Assembly (NCBI GenBank): GCA_031273705.1
Contig: JAISRJ010000307.1
Location: 1 to 11,059 of the forward strand
From: Clostridiales bacterium
GTDB taxonomy: Bacteria > Bacillota > Clostridia > Lachnospirales > WQUN01
Length of the DNA: 11,059 bases
Direction: 5' to 3'
How positions within the stretch are numbered: position 1 is the first letter of the stretch; each line of letters starts with the position of its first letter. A program made the position numbers and the translations under genes. The notes beneath the pieces were generated by a model, which was given only the letters and a program-made list of their open reading frames with translations, was not told the origin of the DNA and made no database searches. Positions 5,238 to 11,059 of the stretch are shown here, in pieces.

Positions 5238-7940
5238 ATGGAAGAGAAAAAAGGCGCCGGAAAAAAAGCGGCAAAGAAAGCTCTTAATCCATTGTATCTG
5301 GAGATACTTCGTTTGTTATTCGTGGGGCTTTCGGTATTTTTGATGATAAGCGTTTATATACCGGAAGGCGGCGGGGTAATCGGCGAAGATCTTAGTTTAT
5401 ATATTACTGGAATGTTGGGTTTCGGGGCTTTGCCTGTGCCCATAATGGTTTTTATGGTTGCCTGGCGCAAGATGATTTCCCCGGGCAAAAGAAAAAAAGG
5501 ACGTATTTTTTGGAGCGCAGCCGCGCTTTTGTGCGTTATTTCCATAGCGCATTTGCTTAGTATTTCCGGCAGTTCGCCTGTAAATTATTCAGGCGACGAG
5601 TTATTTCAGGCGTATTATATAGACGGTTCATTTTCTAACGGCGGATTGATCGGCGGTATAATTGGCGATTCAATCTGTGAGGCTATAGGATATGTTGGCT
5701 CTATGTTTTTATTGGTTATTTTTTTGGCGGCGACTGTCATTCTGCTGACCGGCAGGTCTTTAACCGCCACACTGCGCGACGTTTTTGGAAGCGTGGTTGG
5801 GCTTGCGCTTTATATAAAGTCGGGTTTTGCGGATGACAGCTCGGATGAGACGGCCGATAAAGAAAAATCTATTTTTTTAAAAAAGAATTCCCAGGACAAA
5901 AAATCTTCCGACACAAATAATTTTTCTTTCAAAAAGAAGTCGGAGCATATCGATCCGCCGCCTCAAAGTGATCCCCAACCACCAAAACAAAAGCGCCAAA
6001 GCGAAGAAATTTTATTGGTGGATTTTAAGAGAAACCGAAACAGAAAGCGCAGATCAAACCTTCAAGCGCGTCCTGTCGCGTTTAGATCGGCTAACGACAG
6101 ATTCTCCGTACACAATTTTTCGCGGGAGATAGATAATATTCCCGTGCGTGGATTGGTAGAAGAATTAGATGATTCAGCTAAAAACAGCGAACAGCTGTCT
6201 ATAGAATATATAGAAGATATAAAACCCGCCGTAAAAAAAGCTCCTGTCGATACCGAAGAGTCTCAGGATACCGAGTTTATTGATGAAATGTTCTCCCACT
6301 TGCCTTTTGGAGCCGAACCCTTTGAAACTATCGATACCGGTGAGACTTTATTTCTTGACGACGAAATAAATCCGAGTTCATCAAAAAACGATGAGCGGGA
6401 ATTAATTCTGCTTTCCAGCAAACCCGACGTTTCTCGCAAATATACGGATTCCGAGCCGCCGTTAAAATCCATGAGTATCCCGGACGGTATCTGCGACGCC
6501 GAGGTTTTTGCGGATTATAAATTGCCCTCAATAGATTTTCTTAAAAAAAACACCAATACGACCGCTATCGAATCCAAGACACATATTTTGGAAAACGCTA
6601 AAAAGCTGGAGGATACACTCCGCAGCTTTAAGGTAGAAGCAAAGGTTGTAGAAGTAAGCGTGGGCCCCACCGTTACGCGTTACGAACTCTCGCCCGGTCA
6701 AGGGGTAAAGGTTAGCTCTATCGCGAATCTATCTAACGATCTCGCGTTAAGCCTGGCGGCGCAGGGTATTAGAATCGAGGCGCCTATCCCCGGAAAATCC
6801 GCTGTCGGTATCGAAATCCCAAACAAAGAAATGCAGCCTGTTTTTCTTCGCGAGATTTTAGACGACGAGGTTTTTAAGAGTTATCCATCCAAACTGGCTT
6901 TTGCCGTGGGCAAGGATATCGGCGGTAACGCCGTAGTTTCGGATGTCGCCAAAATGCCCCATTTGCTCATCGCGGGGGCTACGGGTTCCGGAAAGAGCGT
7001 TTGTATTAATTCGATTATTGCCAGCATTCTTTATAAAGCTCGCCCCGATGAAGTTAAACTGTTGATGATAGACCCGAAAGTCGTCGAGTTAAGTGTATAT
7101 AATGGTATCCCCCATCTGCTGGTACCGGTTGTTTCCGAGTGCAAAAAAGCATCCGCGGCTCTGGCCTGGGCGGTCGCGGAGATGGATATTCGTTATAATT
7201 TATTCGCGGAGACAAATGTTCGCGATTTGAAAAGCTTTAACGCCGTAAAGCTCGAACGCGGTGAAACAGACGTTTTGCCGCAAATTGTGATAATAGTGGA
7301 CGAATTAGCGGATTTAATGATGGTAGCCAAGGGCGAAATTGAAGAGTTAATTTGTCGCCTGGCACAGAAGGCAAGAGCCGCCGGATTACATTTGATATTG
7401 GCTACTCAACGCCCGTCCGTCGATGTTATAACAGGGCTTATAAAGGCGAATGTGCCTTCGCGCATGGCTTTTGCGGTATCATCCGGCACGGATTCTAGAA
7501 CTGTTTTGGATATGACCGGCGCGGAAAAATTATTGGGCAAGGGCGACATGCTATTCTTGCCGGTGGGGCGCGCAAAACCCATAAGGGTGCAATGCGCGTT
7601 AATCTCCGACCATGAAGTGGAAGAACTGGTGGATTTTTTAAAGGAACAAAATCCTGTCATGCCGGACCGTGAAATGGCGGAGCGCGTTATCGATACCAAT
7701 CGCAATTGGGATTCCGGAGATTTGGATCAGTTTTATAATGACGCGGTAGAATTTCTTATTTCTAAGGGTAAGGCATCGGCTTCAATGCTTCAAAGACAGT
7801 TTCGCATAGGGTATAATCGGGCGTCCCGACTGATAGAAGAATTGGAAGCGCGTGGAATAGTAGGGCCCGAGGACGGGAGCAAGCCGCGGAAAGTTCTTGT
7901 AAAGATGGAGCAGTGGAGGGGAATGACGAGTGGATTGTAA
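5238..7940 (+). CDS. ftsK: DNA translocase FtsK/SpoIIIE
   Basis: 900 residues; AGAGGAAG (5219-5226) precedes the ATG. The N-terminal quarter has about four membrane segments (roughly 23-41, 55-75, 89-107 and 145-172). A hydrophilic, low-complexity linker (about 190-425) follows, with basic (RNRNRKRRS) and acidic patches. The motor follows: the alpha part from about 427, Walker A GATGSGKS at 580-587 with K586, and Walker B IVIIVDE at 683-689 with D688/E689. The C-terminal gamma winged helix (about 830-893; FLISKGKASASMLQRQFRIGYNRASRLIEELEARGIVG) reads skewed DNA octamers to orient pumping. It sits at the division septum and moves chromosomal DNA. In a spore former it could be SpoIIIE, which fills the forespore, or the vegetative paralogue; sequence alone does not decide. 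The next gene starts at the base after its stop. Confidence 0.95.
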   Translation: MEEKKGAGKKAAKKALNPLYLEILRLLFVGLSVFLMISVYIPEGGGVIGEDLSLYITGMLGFGALPVPIMVFMVAWRKMISPGKRKKGRIFWSAAALLCVISIAHLLSISGSSPVNYSGDELFQAYYIDGSFSNGGLIGGIIGDSICEAIGYVGSMFLLVIFLAATVILLTGRSLTATLRDVFGSVVGLALYIKSGFADDSSDETADKEKSIFLKKNSQDKKSSDTNNFSFKKKSEHIDPPPQSDPQPPKQKRQSEEILLVDFKRNRNRKRRSNLQARPVAFRSANDRFSVHNFSREIDNIPVRGLVEELDDSAKNSEQLSIEYIEDIKPAVKKAPVDTEESQDTEFIDEMFSHLPFGAEPFETIDTGETLFLDDEINPSSSKNDERELILLSSKPDVSRKYTDSEPPLKSMSIPDGICDAEVFADYKLPSIDFLKKNTNTTAIESKTHILENAKKLEDTLRSFKVEAKVVEVSVGPTVTRYELSPGQGVKVSSIANLSNDLALSLAAQGIRIEAPIPGKSAVGIEIPNKEMQPVFLREILDDEVFKSYPSKLAFAVGKDIGGNAVVSDVAKMPHLLIAGATGSGKSVCINSIIASILYKARPDEVKLLMIDPKVVELSVYNGIPHLLVPVVSECKKASAALAWAVAEMDIRYNLFAETNVRDLKSFNAVKLERGETDVLPQIVIIVDELADLMMVAKGEIEELICRLAQKARAAGLHLILATQRPSVDVITGLIKANVPSRMAFAVSSGTDSRTVLDMTGAEKLLGKGDMLFLPVGRAKPIRVQCALISDHEVEELVDFLKEQNPVMPDREMAERVIDTNRNWDSGDLDQFYNDAVEFLISKGKASASMLQRQFRIGYNRASRLIEELEARGIVGPEDGSKPRKVLVKMEQWRGMTSGL

Positions 7941-9326
7941 TTGAAAATTTACTTGGTATCGTTGGGCTGTGATAAAAATCTGGTGGACGCCGAGTTTATG
8001 TTGGGGCGATTGGACGCCAACGGCCACGAGATAATAAACGAACCGGAAACCGCGGATGTGATAATAGTCAATACTTGCGGTTTTATCGGGGACGCGACGA
8101 GAGAGAGCATACAAACCGTGCTGGAAATGGCGGAGTACAAAATTTCAGGCTCATGCAAACAATTGATTGTCGCCGGATGTATGGCGACACGTTATAAAGA
8201 GGATATTCGGAGAGAGTTGCCGGAAGTTGACGCCGTGTTAGGCACAAGTGAATCCAAGAAATTAAGCGAGATTATTTCCGATTCGCGAAAATCTGAAAGT
8301 TTATCTGAATCCGGGGCTGAATCTGAGAAGTCAGCAAATATTCGGCGGGTTTTGAGTACACATACCGGATTCGCTTATCTTAAAATCGCGGACGGATGTG
8401 ACAATCATTGTACGTATTGTACTATCCCCTCTATAAAGGGCGCGTATAAGAGCCGATCAATTGACAGTCTGGAGGAGGAGGCGCGGTCGCTTGCGGAGCA
8501 AGGCGTAAAAGAACTGATTCTGGTTGCTCAGGATACCGCCTGTTATGGAAAAGATTGGGGTGAGCCATGTTTACCGGAATTATTAAGGCGGCTGTCAAAT
8601 ATAGAGGAAATACTTTGGCTAAGGATTATGTACGCCTATCCCGAAAACATCACGCCTGAAATAATTAACGAAATTGAGCGAAATCCCAAGGTTTGTCATT
8701 ATATAGATATGCCGATTCAACACGCGAGCAATCGAATCTTAAAGTTAATGCGCCGCAGAAGCGATGAAGAGGATTTGCGCGAATTAATTAATAAGCTGAG
8801 AGAAAGAATGCCGGATATTGCTCTGCGCACTACCCTGATATCTGGTTTCCCCGGAGAATCTAAACAGGATTTTGACATACTAAAGAAGTTTGTGGCGGAT
8901 ATGCAATTTGATAGATTGGGTGTGTTCGTCTATTCACGAGAAGACGGAACCTCGGCGGCCAATATGCCAAATCAAGTCCCGGACAAGATTAAACGAGCTC
9001 GTAAAGACGCGATTCTCCGCTTGCAAAGGGGCATATCGCTGGAAAGAAATAAATCGTTTATCGGAAAAACGTTGAACGTATTGGTCGAAGGTCGTATAGA
9101 AAAGGATCTTATCCAGGAAGATGATCTTATTCAGGAAGATGATCTTATCCAAGAAGAGGAGCCTGTCGAAAAAGATTTTATTTATTGTGGACGCTCGTAT
9201 CGTGATAGTAATGAAGTAGACGGTCTAATATTTTTTCATAGCGATAATGAAATAATTTCCGGTACGTTCGTAAATATTAAAATTACGAAAGCCCGTGACT
9301 ATGATCTGTTTGGAGAACTTAGATGA
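7941..9326 (+). CDS. rimO: Ribosomal protein S12 methylthiotransferase RimO
   Basis: 461 residues from a TTG that directly follows the ftsK stop; translation is probably coupled (GGAGGGG at 7915-7921 is far, GAGTGG at 7928-7933 is closer). The N-terminal UPF0004 domain has cluster ligands C10, C46 and C80, starting with the RimO-type VSLGCDKNLVD. The radical SAM core has C153, C157 and C160 (CDNHCTYC) for the second 4Fe-4S cluster. The C-terminal TRAM domain ends in DYDLFGEL. RimO adds a methylthio group to the conserved aspartate of ribosomal protein S12, using SAM and a sulfur donor. The signature and the DYDL ending favour RimO over the tRNA enzymes MiaB/MtaB. Two oddities are a Ser/Glu-rich linker at about 113-133 and a tandem acidic repeat inside TRAM (9105-9158). 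It overlaps pgsA by four bases. Confidence 0.95.
   Translation: MKIYLVSLGCDKNLVDAEFMLGRLDANGHEIINEPETADVIIVNTCGFIGDATRESIQTVLEMAEYKISGSCKQLIVAGCMATRYKEDIRRELPEVDAVLGTSESKKLSEIISDSRKSESLSESGAESEKSANIRRVLSTHTGFAYLKIADGCDNHCTYCTIPSIKGAYKSRSIDSLEEEARSLAEQGVKELILVAQDTACYGKDWGEPCLPELLRRLSNIEEILWLRIMYAYPENITPEIINEIERNPKVCHYIDMPIQHASNRILKLMRRRSDEEDLRELINKLRERMPDIALRTTLISGFPGESKQDFDILKKFVADMQFDRLGVFVYSREDGTSAANMPNQVPDKIKRARKDAILRLQRGISLERNKSFIGKTLNVLVEGRIEKDLIQEDDLIQEDDLIQEEEPVEKDFIYCGRSYRDSNEVDGLIFFHSDNEIISGTFVNIKITKARDYDLFGELR
9105..9158 (+). repeat. Three in-frame 18-base tandem repeats inside rimO
   Basis: GATCTTATCCAGGAAGAT (9105-9122), then copies at 9123-9140 (one change) and 9141-9158 (two changes). 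They encode DLIQED, DLIQED and DLIQEE, followed by EPVEKD. The repeat is an exact multiple of three bases, so the frame is kept. It sits in the loop between the first TRAM strand (LNVLVEGRIEKD) and the strand FIYCGRSY, where usual RimO proteins have only a few residues. Confidence 0.93.
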
Positions 9327-9856
9327 ATCTTCCCAATAAGCTTACGCTATTGAGGGTATGCCTGATACCTGTATTTTTAATTTTGTATCCATACGCGGTA
9401 CTGGGTGAACCGCTAAGCCGTTATTCAGCGCTGGTCGTATTCGTTATCGCGTCGCTGACGGACGCCCTGGACGGGCACATTGCGCGATCTCGCGGGCTGG
9501 TTACAAATTTCGGAAAACTAATGGACCCTCTTGCCGATAAATTATTAGTCGCGGCCGCCATGATAGCAATGGTACAAACTGCCGAACTGCCTGCCTGGGT
9601 CGCTATTTTAATCATCAGCCGCGAATTTTTAATCACAGGTTTTCGTATGATAGCGCTGGAAAAAAATATGGTGATTGCCGCCTCTAAATGGGGAAAGCTG
9701 AAAACAATATCTCAAATAATTATGATAGTAATCATTCTGCTTAACATACTTCCATATCAGATCGAGTATGGAATAATACTTATAGCAACCGCGCTGACAG
9801 TTATTTCGGCAGCGGATTATGTTATGAAAAATCTCCGGCTTATTAAAGACATGTAA
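9323..9856 (+). CDS. pgsA: CDP-diacylglycerol--glycerol-3-phosphate 3-phosphatidyltransferase PgsA
   Basis: 177 residues, normal length. The start ATG overlaps the rimO stop (ATGA, 9323-9326), with GGAG at 9312-9315. The CDP-alcohol phosphatidyltransferase signature D-x2-DG-x2-AR-x8-G-x3-D-x3-D is complete: D47, D50, G51, A54, R55, G64, D68 and D72. These residues bind the metal ions and CDP. The N-terminal MNLPNKLTLLR stretch is typical of PgsA, and several hydrophobic helices mark it as an integral membrane enzyme. It converts CDP-diacylglycerol and glycerol-3-phosphate to phosphatidylglycerol phosphate, the committed step to phosphatidylglycerol and cardiolipin. rimO-pgsA is a common pair in Firmicutes, often followed by cinA-recA; here a HAD gene and ileS follow instead. 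Confidence 0.95.
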   Translation: MNLPNKLTLLRVCLIPVFLILYPYAVLGEPLSRYSALVVFVIASLTDALDGHIARSRGLVTNFGKLMDPLADKLLVAAAMIAMVQTAELPAWVAILIISREFLITGFRMIALEKNMVIAASKWGKLKTISQIIMIVIILLNILPYQIEYGIILIATALTVISAADYVMKNLRLIKDM

Positions 9857-9884
9857 AGAAAATATTTTTGGGGGGTGATTATTT

Positions 9885-10532
9885 TTGCGCCATAATGTGA
9901 TATTTGACATGGACGGAGTGCTGATTGACAGTCAGCCGTTACATTTTAAAATAGATTTAGAAGTTTTGCGAATAAGCGGCGCGACACTCACTCAAGCGGA
10001 TGTAGAGCGCTTTGCGGGCGCCGCGAATAGGGAAAGATGGTTAGAGCTTAAAAGAATATATAATATAAAAACCTCGATCGACGACTTAATTAAACGACAT
10101 GTTGAAACAGTTATGAAGTTATTCCGCGAGAGTGATATACAGCCTACGGTGGGTATAATAAAGCTGCTGGAACTTCTTAAATCGAATAATATAAAAACCG
10201 CCGTCGCCTCGTCCTCATCTCAGGATTTGATAGATCTGGTTATTTCTAAATTAAAGATAGCATCTTTCTTTGATGAACTGATAACAGGCGAGGACGCGCC
10301 GATGGGTAAACCCGCGCCGGATGTATTTCTTATGTCCGCAAAAAAGTTGAGAGCGGAGCCGAGTGACTGCGTTGTGATTGAAGATTCCGCAAACGGAGTG
10401 TTAGCCGCCAAGCGGGCGGGCATGTACTGTGTGGGCTATAAAAACCCCACGTCCGGTAATCAGGACATTTCGTTGGCTGATATGGTGATTGATTCTTTTA
10501 ATGAAATAAATATCGATATACATTGGTTGTAG
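9885..10532 (+). CDS. HAD-superfamily hydrolase, beta-phosphoglucomutase-like (subfamily IA)
   Basis: 215 residues from TTG at 9885. GGGGGTGAT (9871-9879), which differs by one base from the full anti-SD complement, lies 5 bases upstream and decides this start. HAD motifs in order: motif I D8-x-D10-G (FDMDGVLIDSQPLH), motif II S109 (TAVASSSS), motif III K142 (GKPAPD) and motif IV E166-D167 (VVIEDSANGV). A helical C1 cap lies between motifs I and II (about 16-85). D8 would form the phospho-aspartyl intermediate and D10 the general acid/base. This subgroup includes beta-phosphoglucomutases and sugar-phosphate or phosphoglycolate phosphatases; the substrate cannot be told from sequence. It follows pgsA by 28 bases and precedes ileS by 19. 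A phosphatidylglycerophosphate phosphatase role is tempting but unsupported, since the known soluble HAD type (YqeG/PTPMT-like) looks different. Confidence 0.88.
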   Translation: MRHNVIFDMDGVLIDSQPLHFKIDLEVLRISGATLTQADVERFAGAANRERWLELKRIYNIKTSIDDLIKRHVETVMKLFRESDIQPTVGIIKLLELLKSNNIKTAVASSSSQDLIDLVISKLKIASFFDELITGEDAPMGKPAPDVFLMSAKKLRAEPSDCVVIEDSANGVLAAKRAGMYCVGYKNPTSGNQDISLADMVIDSFNEINIDIHWL

Positions 10533-10551
10533 AGATAGATTAGGAGTTTAT

Positions 10552-11059
10552 ATGTACACAAAAATAGATTCCGGTTCAAGCTTTGTACAGCGCGAATTGG
10601 ATGTACTTAAATACTGGCAGGAAAATAATATCTTTGAAAAGAGTGTCGTCGCGCGTAAACACGGCGAGCCTTTTACATTTTACGACGGACCGCCTACGGC
10701 AAATGGCAGACCGCATATCGGGCACGTAGAGACCAGAGCTGTAAAAGATCTTATTCCCAGATATTATGCCATGAAAGGTCGCGACGTTCTGCGCAAGGCA
10801 GGGTGGGATACTCATGGGCTGCCTGTGGAATTGGAAGTAGAAAAAGCTTTGGGAATAAGCGGCAAGCCGGAGATTGAAGGATACGGTATAGAGCCGTTCA
10901 TCAAAAAATGCAAGGAAAGTGTTTGGAAATATAAATCTGAATGGGAGGACATGAGCGCCCGCGTTGGATTTTGGGCGGACATGGTTCATCCGTATATCAC
11001 ATATGAAAATAGCTATATAGAATCTGAGTGGTGGGCCTTAAAAAAAATTTGGGAACGCG
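10552..11059 (+). CDS. ileS: Isoleucyl-tRNA synthetase, N-terminal part (3' end outside window)
   Basis: Open from ATG at 10552 to the window end: 169 complete codons of an enzyme usually over 1000 residues. AGGAG (10542-10546) lies 5 bases upstream. The class I signature HIGH is at residues 55-58, in the context FYDGPPTANGRPHIGHV, followed by TRAVKDLIPRYYAMKGRDV and the GWDTHGLPVELEVEKALG block. This spacing is diagnostic of IleS, and the TR..KD..RY..KG form suggests the longer, eukaryote-like bacterial type, often linked to mupirocin tolerance. It charges tRNA-Ile with isoleucine in the cytoplasm, with editing in a CP1 domain beyond the window. No T-box leader fits in the 19 bases upstream, so it is probably cotranscribed with the HAD gene. 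Confidence 0.95.
   Translation, partial: MYTKIDSGSSFVQRELDVLKYWQENNIFEKSVVARKHGEPFTFYDGPPTANGRPHIGHVETRAVKDLIPRYYAMKGRDVLRKAGWDTHGLPVELEVEKALGISGKPEIEGYGIEPFIKKCKESVWKYKSEWEDMSARVGFWADMVHPYITYENSYIESEWWALKKIWER

Noticed and set aside
5155..5343. 62-residue open frame on the + strand entering ftsK
   Set aside because: It starts inside the repeat element and runs out of frame into the clearly real ftsK coding region; no family resemblance.

Overview
The window reads as a chromosomal segment of a spore-forming, anaerobic Clostridia-type Firmicute. The reasons are strong GGAGG-type ribosome binding sites, frequent TTG starts, a Pho two-component pair behind phoU, a rubredoxin-first ('reverse') rubrerythrin, an FtsK/SpoIIIE-rimO-pgsA run typical of Firmicutes, and a His/Cys-rich protein with a promoter resembling the mother-cell sporulation type. 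No tRNA, rRNA, CRISPR array, insertion sequence or prophage gene was seen.

Region 1 (1-2885, + strand): the 3' end of phoU, then a PhoP/PhoB-type response regulator and a PhoR-type sensor kinase sharing a 4-base ATGA overlap. This is the end of a phosphate-sensing operon, whose pst transporter genes would lie upstream of the window. A bidirectional hairpin terminator closes it and also ends the converging gene.

Region 2 (2904-4654, - strand): a 301-residue Cys/His-rich protein of unknown function, possibly spore-associated, and a reverse rubrerythrin (H2O2/O2 detoxification). The rubrerythrin has a textbook TTGACA-16-TATAAT promoter and a PerR-like palindrome just downstream of the expected transcription start.

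Region 3 (4655-5237): an A-tract tandem repeat, a divergent promoter, a small CopZ-like copper chaperone, and a gene-free stretch of about 240 bases. That stretch is mostly filled by a long inverted-repeat element that looks like a dispersed Clostridia repeat.

Region 4 (5238-11059, + strand): a tight housekeeping run of ftsK/spoIIIE, rimO, pgsA, a HAD-family phosphatase/phosphomutase and the start of ileS (cut by the window end). Gaps are 0-28 bases or overlaps, so it is probably one transcription unit for DNA translocation, ribosomal protein S12 modification, phospholipid synthesis and tRNA charging.

Most of the window is ordinary core genome. The points that deserve a second look are the palindromic element at about 5054-5174, the unknown Cys/His-rich protein with its sporulation-type promoter, the in-frame 18-base tandem repeat inside the TRAM domain of RimO, and the compact rubrerythrin/copZ divergent control region. 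I did not find convincing evidence of a wholly new multi-gene system.
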